A stretch of DNA of 64,000 bases from Hygrocybe punicea. Taxonomy: Eukaryota > Basidiomycota > Agaricomycetes > Agaricales > Hygrophoraceae. The notes below the pieces were generated by a model. The model did no database searches. It was not told the origin of the DNA and saw only the letters and a program-made list of their open reading frames with translations. The stretch lies in assembly GCA_963556145.1 (NCBI GenBank), contig OY744467.1, positions 3,162,001 through 3,226,000 of the forward strand, written 5' to 3'. How positions within the stretch are numbered: position 1 is the first letter of the stretch; each line of letters begins with the position of its first letter. Positions 32,443 to 43,701 of the stretch are shown here, in pieces. Made by a program: the position numbers and the translations under genes.

Positions 32443-35400
32443 CTGGGAAGTGAGCCGCCAATAAAATTTGGAACCAAATGATATTATTCATGGAAGTCGA
32501 TGCAATGTGTTTCATAAAGTGGATGATCCTGCAGGAATGATACATATTCTATATTTTCAGAATGCATACTTTCTGTTTCACCTGTGTAATCATCATTGTC
32601 ATGATCAAATAATATGTTATCCTTATCAATATTGAGATCATCAGAATCAACATTGGTTTCACCATGAGTAGTTGTTGATGCTCCAAAACCACAAGCATTA
32701 GCTGAATCTTGTAATGCTGGCTCTAAAAGTAATTCATCTTTACTGTGAATGTCATCGTGAACTATTTTTGTTTGGATTTTAACTTTTTTGACGCATTGAA
32801 TCCATTCATATAGATTGACATCCTGAAATCTTTCAGGTCTGTAAATGTAATCATGCACCATTGATGTTCCAACAAAAGTGCCTTGCTGATTTCGGAGGAC
32901 TACTCTGTCTGGCTTACTTGACATTTCCGTATTACCATCTGTTTTCCAAGGATTCAACACTTCTCTGACATAATTTTTCCAATACACAGGAATAAACTTA
33001 TGGCTAGTGTAATGATCAGGATTGCCCAGCAAATATAGAGCTGACATGGGTCCACCTATTTCCAGTTTGGCTGTTAATGTATTGATAATTTGTGTAATTA
33101 ACTTTCTAGCTTTTTCTTTTCTCTGTATTGATCCACCAAGCCTCTCAGAATTTCTGTCAAATACACTTCTGATAGTATCAAATATTATATAAGTTTTCAG
33201 TTCTGGCTTAGTTATATAGTCAGATATGTATGCTACAATTGCCTTGATTGCATGCCAGATAGAAGACTTATGATATCAGAGTTGCAGCGTAATAGAAATA
33301 TCACAAGTGGGGTTAATGTGTTTATCCATGCTTCACCCTTTTTCACATTAAGTGCACCAGTCTTTAGATCAACTTGAGTGGATTCAAACAATGATCTTGG
33401 AAATCTAGCTTTGCATTTTCCATGTTTGTTCATGTAGGTGGGTCTGTCTTTTCTGTTGACTTTCTCAGCATTAGACTTGTATCTACCACAATTATGAACA
33501 TTGGAGTGGAGTATCAAATCATCCACAGTGTTTCTGAATCGGTCCCACCATGACTCAACATTCTTGCATTCAACGCATCCAGATTGATCTTCAATGTCTT
33601 CATGTTTGTCACAGCACAGAGGAGGTGATGTTTCAGGCAAGGTTTGAGTTGGATCTTTGTAACCTTTTTTTATGGATTGAGCATTGACTTTGGCTGTGAC
33701 CTCATCCATTGTGCCAGTCATAAATTCACCAATATAAACACTTTCAAGATATTCAACAAATTTTGTTTGGAAGTCTGAGTTAGGATCAACAATTCTATCT
33801 CTGATCTCTTGTGGTGACAAGCATGTTTTGAGCCATAACATCATATGCATATGAAGAGTTAATCGTTCTTGCTGTTCAACAGCACCATAATATGCATTTG
33901 TATCTCCATAAAACCCAAAATAATTTGAACTAACTCCAAGTACATGTTTGATAAACAACTTGACCATAAATGAAAGAATCTTGCACCAGCCATAGGATTT
34001 TGGGCAATAAGTCTGTATCTCTCACCATAGTCTTGCAAGGCTGGGGAAAATTCCTCTTTGGTATCAGCAAAATATAAACATAGTGGATGCATGATATCTG
34101 CAGGTGAAAAGGTAATAAACCAAGATGGGGCCCCACAGAATGACATCAGTGCTCAGATTTCATTTCTCATATATTTCTTATTTGTCAATGATCCTTGCAC
34201 ATGACTACTAACATGGTCAATATCTTTGATCAGCTGAAAACAAAGCTTTTCTTCATCAGTGTCATGTTTGACTTGTTCACCATCTTCCATCCTTCTGGAG
34301 ATGTAATTCAGAACACCAACATCAACATCCATGAGCCTCTGGGATATCTGATCAAACTTTGCTTTCTCAGCCAATAAATAGCCTCCCATAGTTGCCTGTT
34401 TGATTTGTTCATGATTAAATACAATCAATGGAAAGTGTGGGTCTCTCTGAAAGTGCTTGTCATTGTACATTAACAAATGTCTTTTATGTGCAATATCAGA
34501 CAGAGACCCTTGCTTTATATTATTTCCAATACCACCAAGTCCATATGGAAACAGCCAAGGCATCATTTGTGGAAATAACTGTGGGTTTCCATAGATTGAC
34601 TGTGGATCTTTGTCATGTCCGATAGCAAGCATCATGCGGTTGCTCTTCAAATGCTTCAAAGCAATAGGCTTTAATGCTTTGACACTCTTGGTGGAGTATT
34701 CCTCACCAGTCAAGCCATGAACAACAAATGGACATTTGCCAGTTTCTGTTCCTTCTTCAGTTTCTATATCATGGACTGCAGTTGATTCTGGACTTTTGTT
34801 GGTGAATGACTGACGATAATCAACAACCACTAGTATATCATTTTCAGGATATTGATTTAAATTCTCTTGTGATATTTCCAAGTCAAAGTAATCACAGTGG
34901 TTTAACTTTAGCCAATTCAAAGCAATTGCTACTTTGTTTCTCCTAACAAGCAGAGGTGTTCTTTCAAAGTCAGACTTGGTGGGTTTACATGGACCAGTGT
35001 AAATAAAGGCCAGAACTTCATCTAATTCATCAGCTGGAGGTGGCAAAATATCATATAGTTTGGGAACTGGATTTGCAAATGTAATTACATTGGCTCTCAT
35101 CTTGTGCATGCCTGAAGAGACTCTGACAATGCATCTATTGTGTCTGACCCATGCAATTATCAACTGTTCAGCATATGATAGATTTTGTAAAGCTGCTGGG
35201 ACAGCACCAATCCACAGACCATTTGCAAGTGCATGAAGAGGTTGTTTTCCATTTTTTAGTGACTTTTGACATAAATTGCATATATTATCTCAATTATCAA
35301 TTAAAATGGGCTTATCAATGCATTGCACTGGATTTTTAACTGAAAAATGTTCTTGTTATATAGCAGAAGGTTGTATCAACAAAGTTAAATTCAAATCAAG

Positions 35401-35530
35401 TGAGGATGATTGTAATAAATTTTGAACAGTTGTTAATCGTCCACAAACTGCACAACCTGCTTCTGTAAATTTGTTTGGACTACTTTCTCTACAAAAGTTT
35501 GATACAATAGTGTGTTGTAAGGATTGAGAT
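32443..35530 (-). pseudogene. Helitron B Rep region with stop and frameshifts
   Basis: Pieces: CAVCG finger (about 35450); a 336-residue frame 35163-34153 ending in a TGA where Trp is expected; 34146-33967; a frame change near 33970; 33967-33233 with the HUH motif LTLHMHMMLW; another frame change near 33235; and 33047-32484 leading to YHLVPNFIGGSLPRR at the LTR. Alignment to Helitron A is continuous and about 50-60% by eye, so A and B are distinct families. The tyrosine region AYISDYITK lies near 33215-33235. Non-functional. The hAT is inserted at its right side and the solo LTR at its left side. Confidence 0.87.
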
Positions 35531-38500
35531 TAGGGTATAGCACGGGTGACCCGCGGGTTTTTAAACTCCGACCCGTACCCGTACCCGCTAACACCGTACC
35601 CGCTGCAGGTGCGGGTCTTAATTACCCATGGAGAACAAAGGGTATGCATTTACCCGTGGCACCCAGCATCACCGCCAAGGTTCCACGGGTACAGACTTCA
35701 GATGGGAGTACAGCAACATGAACAATATTTAAGACGACGCGTCGTCAACGACCGGATCTCATTTGCCTACTCGGCACTCACTTCTGCCAACTTCCGCTTC
35801 TTTGTATTGGCCTTGATAGCGTCAACAAGATCCTCCATCAAGACAAGGTCTTGACGACACCATGATCCAAGGCATAGATAAGCCCTGATCGATTGCGCCG
35901 AGAGCCGATTTCGTGTGAAATGAAGAAGATGCCGGCCTTGAGAGAATACCCGTTCGATGGCAGTCGACGTGGCTAAACAATCTGATCAGCATCACCCACG
36001 TACAATATCAGGCTTGGCTTACCGGGAATGCTTAGATAGTCCATCGCCATTCGGAAGAGGTTGGGGTAGATGTGCCTGGCATCAATCCACCATTTGAGTG
36101 GATCGCGGCAACTCTCGACCGGAAGACAAAGGTATTCATCAATCTCTGAGGCACGAGTGGGGGGGAGAACTGAAAGGTTCGCTATATCAAAGGCATCAAG
36201 GCCTGTTTCGCTGACAGACTGGAGTGATGATCAGCACCGGTCAATCAGTGGACGACAACACTTACGGGCTTGGCGGCCATGCTTGCAGTCTCTTTGGACT
36301 CATATGTTCCAATGTATTCCTCCCTGACCAAGTTTTCCGCCTCCTCGATCCATTCATCCTCCCACTTGTGCTGGCGGAAGTATTCGAGCTTCATGCCTGG
36401 GTGAAGTATCATGGCAATACGGTACGCAGGAGAGCTATCGGTTAAAGAGTAGTAACGGTTCATCTTGGCTCGGGCGAGCTTCATCGCAGCTTGGATTGCG
36501 GCATGGTAGGGCTTGGTGGTGGTGGTGTTGAGAGAATCTGTAAGCTTGTCCATGGCAGGGATGACAGCCACAATACTGGCGGAATTCTTGGAGAAATGGA
36601 TTGTAGCTGCCTTGTATTGCTTAAGGATGTGCGTGAGATCCTGGATAATGTTCCAGTCATCAGCAAACAACTCATACTTGCGGAGTTTGAGGGTTTTGTT
36701 GGCGGTGATGCTGTCAATAGCCTCTCGGTAGTTGAGCGCGAAGCGCATCATGTCGTATGTTGAGTTCCATCGGGTGACAACATCACGGGGGATAAGACGA
36801 CGCTTCAGCTTCAGTGTCTCACAGGTTTGCCTCCAGGCGGGGAGGGCAATTGTCGTGGAGTGGATGATGGCGAATGCAAGCTGACGAAGCTGGAATCGAG
36901 TCAGGCAATGGTGATACTAACCCAAGTAAGGGTAACGTACCTTAGTGACAGTCTCTCGAATCGTTGCAGTCTCCGCAAGGACCCTCTCCCGTTCATTAGC
37001 CGGCAACTGATCCAGTTCATCCACTCCATCATCAAAGTCATCGGCATTCCAGTCGATGCCACCATCGTCCTCGTCCTCGTCCTCCTCGTCTTCATCCTCA
37101 TCAAGGTCTTCCAGCGCCATCTCCTCAGCGACGCTGGCATCCTCATTGCCACCATCCTTGGTGGCCTGGATCCCGGCATTGAATGGGCGGAGCAGAGTGA
37201 CAGCAGCGAGTTGGATGGTGTGGTTGAAGCATCTGATGCGATGCTCTGCATCAAAGGCATTTTCCATGCCAGCGAGCTTGGTTGTCTGAGTATCGTTGGA
37301 AGAAGCATTGTCGGCGTTCATTGCGAGAATCTTGTCCATCAGGCTGAAACGCATGAGCATCGCTTGAAAGGCAAGGGCCAGAGTGGCTCCGGTGTGAGAC
37401 TGAGAAAATGTTAGTGTGACTCGAAAGACGAGGGAAGATGGTGTACCTCTGGGACTTCAATAATGTCCAGCAAAAACGCTAACATAACACCATTGTGTTG
37501 CAGGTGAACTGTCCACGCCACAAATGCCCGGTGATTGGGCGACGTCCAGGCATCCGTTGCAAAGTGTAGACGACCTGAGTGGTCTTGTAGTAGTTTGGCG
37601 ATGCGTGCTTGACACTTTGTGAATGCTGAGGCAATGTCTCGAGCAACCGTAGTAGGGGATGGGACAGACATCTGAGGGCGGCCGGCACAGAAAAGGTCGA
37701 TGAGTTCGCGATCCTTGACGATGTTGGCAGGCCGATTGTTCTCAGTCACCCATTTGACAATGCGAGCGCGAACCTTGGTGTTCGTGTGAGCGCGATGGGA
37801 GTAGGCAACGGGTTTTTGTCCTTGCCGGGCGAACGCAGTGAAAATGCTGCCAGTACGAGACTCGATCTCCTTCGAACTGATGGCAAGCTTGACGGCCTCA
37901 TCACCGAAGCAGCCAATGGCATGAGCCTTGAGGTTGGAAGTGGAAGCTCGGTCGCCCTTGTCTTGGAAGCGGCGGCAGCCGCCCGAGTCGGATTTGCAGT
38001 TGCGGGCAGCGCAGGGAAAGAAATGGTACATGCGAGTACCCTCATAACGAACGGAGACGTTGGACTTGAAGAAGTTGTAGACGGGGGAACGCCAAGTCTT
38101 CTGTGCTGCCTCTGGATGAAAACAGATCAGGAGGATGGGTGGATTTGGGCGAAGGGCACATACTGAGTTGTTCCTCGGGCGACACCTCGTCGGCTGTGTC
38201 CTCTTCAGCGGCTGCATCCTCTTCGGCATCCGAAACTATGTTAATGTCAGGCATAGAGGCGTCGTCGCTGATGTTGTTGGGCACATCGTTGGAGTCAGCT
38301 TGGCTGGATGCGGTTGAGAGAGCTGTCTTGAGTCGTTTGACAGGCTTCAGAACAGCCTCGACGGGCTTCTGAGCTTTGCCAGTTGGCTTCGGCTTGGGGG
38401 CAGGAGCAGATGTGTGAGAGGAAAGAGAGCTGGCGGTCGAGGCCTGATGTTTTTTATGAGGGGCCATGACAAATGAAAGGGGAAGAAGACCTACTGGAAC

Positions 38501-38801
38501 ATTGTAGATACCCCGCCCTTTTAACCAATGTTCAACTAATTTTTCTTTGGATGACGCGGCCATGAAGGAGTTGGAAAACGACGTTTCATGTGGCGGGAGG
38601 AGAATTTGTGACTCGAAATAGTTAGCAGAATCTTGGCGTGGCATGACAGCGGCCGTGCCTTGCTGGACCCGCAGAAAAAGCCGTACCCGAGTGCACGGGT
38701 GAGCGGTAGTGGCGGGTTGGGAGTGAGCAAACACCGTACCCGTACCCGCCATACCCTTAACCCTAAAACCGCGGGTTTACCCGAACCTGTGCTATACCCT
38801 A
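35531..38801 (-). mobile_element. Complete autonomous hAT transposon, TSD ATTGAGAT
   Basis: 3271 bp with terminal repeats TAGGGTATAGCACGGGT / GTGCTATACCCTA. The perfect 8-bp duplication ATTGAGAT is at 35523-35530 and 38802-38809. Subterminal GGGTACGGGTA-type repeats are dense at both ends (CCCGTACCC), possible transposase-binding sites. It carries one intact six-exon transposase. It is inserted in the Helitron B reading frame between ...LPPSQ and LQHTIVSNFC. A truncated near-identical copy is at 8877-10368. Confidence 0.95.
35767..38467 (-). CDS. hAT transposase, 817 aa, six exons, apparently intact
   Basis: Exons (minus): 38467-38164, 38111-37447, 37399-36941, 36889-36266, 36218-36023, 35972-35767. 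The five introns are 47-52 nt with GT-AG ends, and the summed length is 818 codons including TAG. Exon 1 is Ala/Ser/Pro-rich and acidic. Exon 2 has a BED-like finger (FPCAARNCKSDSGG...HAIGC) and the hAT motif DAWTSPNHRAFVAW. Exon 3 has MNADNASSND and a Glu/Asp run. Exon 4 has VTRWNSTYDM. Exons 5-6 hold the dimerisation domain (DPLKWW, DYLSIPATSTAIERVFS). It cuts and pastes DNA through TIRs and may drive the MITEs here. I chose the ATG at 38467 because the upstream in-frame ATG lies in the subterminal repeats. Confidence 0.92.
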
Positions 38802-38809
38802 ATTGAGAT

Positions 38810-40319
38810 GGAGGTAAATGAGGAAATTCTTCTTTGTCTCTGTAGGACTGTGCTGCAATTTGATTTTGCTGTTTGTATTTGTCAGGATTATTGTAACGAA
38901 AAATTTGAACTGCTTTTTGATTAAAAAGTATATATTCCTCTGAATCCTCAGATGAAGATCTTTGAACAGCGGCTAGGTATTATTTTTGACATCTCTCTGG
39001 ATGTTCCAAGTGATATTTTTAAACTGCTGCAAGATTCTGTTGCTGGTATTTATATGGATTTTTTAATTTATATCTGTTCATAGCTACAATATTTTGTTGC
39101 TGATGTTTCTCAGGATGGTCCAATTTATATGTTTGAACAGCTGCTTTATTTTGTTGCCAATGTTTCTCATGGTGTTCCAAGTTATATCTTTGGACTGCTG
39201 CAATATTTTGTTGCTGATGCTTCTTGGGATGTTCCAAGTTATATCTTTAAACAGCTGCATTATTTTGTTGCTGATGTTTTTCAGGGTTTTCCAAGTTGTA
39301 TCTTTGAACAGCTGCAATATTTTTTCGGTGATGCTTCTCAGGATGTTCCAAGTTATGTCTTTGAACATCTGCAAGATTTTGTTGCTGAAGCTTCACAACA
39401 TTATTTTTATTGTATTTTTGAACAGCGAAAAGATTCTGTTGGTAATATTTGTCAATGTTTTTATTGTGTAATTGTTTTACAGCTTCAATGTTAGCTGTAC
39501 TCTTTTTGGCCAGTATCTCTAGCTCATCTGTAAACTCAAATACTGAAACATAAGAAGAACAGTCAATGCACTTGTGATTTACAATTTCAGTTTGAATTCC
39601 TGCATGTTTCACTTTTGCTGGCAAATAAATGGAATGACATGCAGCAATGAATTTAAGATTTGCAATGGTTAATTTTTCAACTAAAATTGCTAGTGAAATG
39701 TCCAATACTATAAGAAAATCATTAGAAAAATTCTGAAGAGTCATATCTTGCTTAGATATATATGATTTAAATATATAATGTCCTATTTTCCCTTGATAAA
39801 GTGGAAAAGATTTTAATCCAAGTTCTGATATGGTAAAAACAGGTTTTTTGCCATCACCCACATATGTCCTAGATATATGATTGTCATTATCAATATTGTG
39901 AGATGATATGGCCATATCATGCAAGTCAAACGGCTTTGCTGCTTTGCTCAGCAATAATATCCAAGTAGCAAAATGCCAGGCTCTGGTCCCTATACCAAGC
40001 CATAATATAGTATACTGCAAGAATAGTATAGTTGACATAAAATACCCTGACTGAGATAACAAAGAACCTATTATTGCTTTGCATTGACCAGACAGGGATA
40101 ATGATGTATTCAACTGTTTGAACAGAGAAAACGACCCACCCAACTGTCTGGGTAGAGAAAATGACATGCCCAACTGTCTGGGCAGTGAAAACGACACGCC
40201 CATCTGTCTGGGCAGAGAAAATGACTGACCCAACTGTCTGGGCAGCAAAAACGACACACCCATCTGTCTGGGCAGAGAAAACGACACACCCAACTGTCTT
40301 GGCAGAGAGAACAGTGTCT
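38810..40319 (-). pseudogene. Helitron B N-terminal region with 19-residue repeats
   Basis: A 348-residue frame (40293-39247) starts with a 10-residue minisatellite peptide (SFSLPRQMGV). It then has a unique part with a CIDCSSY motif and leads into 19-residue repeats of the type AVQRYNLEHPEKHQQQNIA. About eleven units run on through three stops (near 39247, 39021 and 38985) to ...LPPSQ at the hAT junction. CAA to TAA changes explain two of the stops. The repeats are likely helical and Gln-rich. This fits the N-terminal extension of fungal Helitron proteins upstream of the Cys-rich and Rep domains. The true start is not clear. Confidence 0.65.
40119..40319. repeat. 30-bp minisatellite, about six units
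   Basis: The unit 'cccaactgtctgggcagaga' + 'aaacgacacg' (30 bp) repeats with small changes. On the minus strand it encodes a 10-residue periodic peptide. Confidence 0.85.
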
Positions 40320-40379
40320 GGCAAGTAATATTAAACCAATCTGCTAAACACGATGAAGTACTTAGTACATTCAGTAGAT

Positions 40380-40649
40380 CTAAAGATAGTTAGATTTACT
40401 GACTGAATCCCTCTCAAAGCAATTGGCTAACACCATAAACATTTTTACTGGTTTTTCCATCGATGTGAGCTTCGGCAGACAACCACTGACATAAATCAAA
40501 TTAGTGATGAAAATATGTTGAATCCCAATATAAATAGGACCTGTGGGTGATTCAATTGTAATAGAATGGTCAGCAACACAAGTAACAGTAGGATAAAGCT
40601 TTTGAATGTCATAGGGATGTAGTTCGAGTTGAGAAAAAAGGTTTTTCAA
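40380..40649 (-). CDS. Small ORF (89 aa), perhaps upstream part of Helitron B or a gene exon
   Basis: ATG 40649 to TAA 40380 reads MKNLFSQLELHPYDIQ... with SITIESPTGPIYIG in the middle. It has no recognised domain. It lies on the Helitron B strand just upstream of its N-terminal frame. It may belong to the same protein through an intron or be an unrelated exon. Confidence 0.3.
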   Translation of the reverse strand: MKNLFSQLELHPYDIQKLYPTVTCVADHSITIESPTGPIYIGIQHIFITNLIYVSGCLPKLTSMEKPVKMFMVLANCFERDSVSKSNYL

Positions 40650-40829
40650 CCTTATTACATAATGAATTATTAATTGTACTTAATTGTACGTTGAGTAATA
40701 ACTTCAACAATTTGTTTTGAGCTGCAGCTTGACAAGTTGATGTACATGAGTCACTGGGTGATTTACTTGCTTGGATACATTACAAAGAGCAAACAGGGGA
40801 CTGGGACATATATTTGATGCAAAAAAAAA

Positions 40830-42427
40830 TTACAAAGGGCAGTCACAAATTAACCACCATCCACCGAAGAACTCACCACCCAACCAGTGAAGTTCACCAC
40901 CTAACTGACTGAAAGTCAACTGATGTTTACACCTACTGCAGGTTACCACTATGTCTGACTGTTTTTGAGAAAATGACCATGTCCAAATTCGGCCACAACT
41001 GGAGCATTGGGGGGGGGACCTCTTGTCCCCATGGGCAGATTTGGGGGTGGCACCAAGTTTAACGAGTGCCCTTGACGATGTCGTTAGAAAATTGGACATA
41101 CACTATGTCTGTGTGGCGACCGATTGAAAAAATGGTGGGGACGGTGTCCTGGATGGCAAGATCAAATGGAAATTGTTCGATGAGGTTTCTTTGTGCCATG
41201 CTGAGGGTGAAGTTCGTAGTGAGAATGGGTTGAAACTTAGTTGCCGTAAATGCAACCAAATTGTTGAATTTAAAACTTAGGACAAAGCGTGCAGCTCAGT
41301 TGAGAAAAACAAAAGACCAAAAACTTACTGCTTCACCACCCCAGCCAAGTCCTGGTAGCTTTGAGGCATCTTGACCAGGGCACCACACGACATGACCCAA
41401 AGGGTCACATCCCTCTCCCGAAGAAAGTTTGCAACCCTTTGTGGGATCAGGAGGTCAAACAACTGATATTTGATACAGGCAATTAGAATAAAGGATGCCA
41501 CAACAAAGAAAGCTCACCTCTGTCACAGAGGTATACAAATTCGGACCGATGAATAAATCCCCAGTTTCATGATGGAAATGCATGGTTATGAAAATGACAA
41601 TCCAAGATGAGCAGTGTCTAGTAAATTGAGCAAAGTATGCAGTACAAATAAATGTACTGGTATTGGCTGCAAATTTCTGCAACCTGCTTTGCATGCAGTT
41701 CCACGCTTGAATCATTGGCAAGATCAAATTCCACCTCAGCAAACCAGAGAGCAGACTTGGCAAGAAATCCTGACATGTAGGATGCAAGGACAGTAGCAGG
41801 AGCCCCAGTGTTAGATGTCCCAGACAGCACAAAGTGCACGATCAAAAGGATGTCATGGGACACCTGGGAGTGGGCATGCATTTGAAATCCGCTGGTGATT
41901 TGGACAGGAGGCGCGATTGCAGGGATATGAGTGGTGGGGTCGGGGGGGTTGTTGACGTATGCAGGGCCATTCAAGACGTAGAGGGCCTAAGTCATTCATT
42001 TGTCTTGGTTACGATTAAATAAGTAATATACTCACATGGTAGGACTCACAATGATGGCCTTTAAAATTTGATTCATGGCATGACGGGCAGACAAAGATGG
42101 AAGGTATCACAGCCAGATGGGCATGGATGTCCACACATGATTCGCAGACTGACCCTGGACAGTATTCACAGACTATGAGCAGTCCACTGTTCAGGCAAAT
42201 GTAGCAAAACTGTGAGAAGGTCAGTTACAGGTGAAAAACATTTTAAAAGGTAAGCATGGACATCATTCTTGCCATCAGAGGGTGGGGGGCAATGGAGTTG
42301 CAGAGTCAGAGGACACAATGAGACGGACTGCTGGGATGGAAGCCAGTGCAGTTTTCTCAGTTTTATCAGATTTTTGGGGAACAACACCACCAGTAGAGTT
42401 CTTTGCGGTTTGTTTCATGCGGGGCAT
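40830..42427 (-). CDS. Multi-exon gene: histone H3-tail-like N-terminus plus PHD-like finger
   Basis: ATG 42427 reads MPRMKQTAKNSTGGVVPQK, matching the H3 tail ARTKQTARKSTGG at 9 of 13 positions (R2, K4, Q5-A7 and S10-G13 kept). Exon 42209-42036 holds FCYICLNSGLLIVCEYC...VCESC...H...FVCPSC, the C-x2-C, G-x-L, C-x2-C spacing of a PHD finger. Introns seen: 42035-41987, 41517-41463 (55 nt) and one starting at 41328. Later exons read FDLLIPQRVANFLRERDVTLWVM and MAQRNLIEQFPFDLAIQ, and near 40960 CSSCGR...CSRCKHQ. A frame change near 42270 needs an intron or is damage. Probably nuclear; its function is unknown. Such proteins appear in other Agaricomycetes as far as I recall. Confidence 0.6.
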
Positions 42428-42429
42428 TG

Positions 42430-43150
42430 TTTAACAGAATATCACTAAGTCCAAACTCAATGTGGTAAAAGGTTTATATCAATGTGAAATCATTAGTATT
42501 ATACCGGCATTCCTTTCCCGTGAAAAGTCACAAGTGTAAAACATTTTTAGATATGATCATTAATTCCATTTATACGCAATTGCAAATGATAAGATCATAC
42601 TATTATTACTGATGAAAAGACAATTTATAATAAAAGGACAACGAAGTATACCAAATTATTCTACACCATGTAAATATTTTTTAAACTGGTGACTTTGAGC
42701 CCCTTCCCACAGCATACGCCTCTTGCCGCCATAACTCGTTATGGCCACCATTGATTTCTGTATCAAATGCCATGCCCCAAACTCATGCTAATTTTGGTTG
42801 TTTGAACCGTGGGAAAGTCTGAGTAATCATTATTGATGTGTCAAACACACTTGCTTTGCCCTTTCTTCAACGTTTCAACATTCAACCTTCACAAGATGTA
42901 TATTTCTTAGAGACTCATTAGTTTCATGGTTTCCCTAGTTCACTACAAAATTTGATAACCCACACCAGCTGGAGCACTGATGGTAAGGTGAAATTTTTTG
43001 TTTTTTTGAATGGTGGGAAAGTATTACTAATCATTGTTTGATGCGTTGACACGTTTTGCGGTTGTTTAGGTCTTTAGTAAAGGTCAGTACTTGAACTTTT
43101 TTCATGTAGCTTTGTTATGGTCATTATTATTCCTAGTTGTGTAGCCTGGA
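42430..43150. other. AT-rich intergenic stretch
   Basis: Between the H3-tail gene and the repeat array I see no long frame, terminal repeat or RNA gene. It would hold the promoter of the minus-strand gene that starts at 42427. Confidence 0.4.
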
Positions 43151-43560
43151 AGGATGGCCATCTGGGCCATGGAAGATGTGATCATGCAGTCTGTGCATGA
43201 TCCACTTCCACCCTTCCAAAATCAACTGAGGGGATGGCCGACTGGGCCACAGAGGGCATGGTCATGCAGTCTGTGCACGGCCCTCCTCCAGTCCCGGACA
43301 TTATTCATGGCAGATGTCACAGAGGGTGGCCATCTGGGCCATGGGGGTTGTGATCATGCAGTCTGTGCGCGGTTCACCTTCACCCTCTCAAAACAGTTGA
43401 GGATGTCACAGATGGTGGCCATCTGGGTCATGGGGGTTGTGATCATGCAGTCTGTGTGTGGTTCACCTCCACCCTCTCAAAATGTTTGAAGATTGGTTGA
43501 GGATATCATGGAGGGTGGTCATCGGGGCCATGGGAGTTGTAACCCCTTCCACCCTTCACC
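43150..43560. repeat. About 90-bp tandem array, four to five units
   Basis: Units carry 'ggatggccatctgggccatggg.gttgtgatcatgcagtctgtgc' and then 'ttcacc.ccaccctc' (near 43155, 43235, 43325, 43414 and 43505). The array is the inverse of the units at 19670-19890. Confidence 0.75.
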
Positions 43561-43701
43561 TTTAGGGTAAAGCTTTAAATATTTTGAAATCATATAATAT
43601 TTGTTGAAGTTGTGTTTTTTTTCATTAAATATGACGTTGGCCCATCATGTGACTTGTAAAAAGGTTTTCTGCTGTTCAAGTCAGACCACTATACCAATGC
43701 C

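Noticed and set aside
35546..35854. 102-aa ORF with PYPYPLTPYPL repeats
   Set aside because: Antisense to hAT exon 6 and the subterminal repeats; duplicated with the hAT at 10045-10353.
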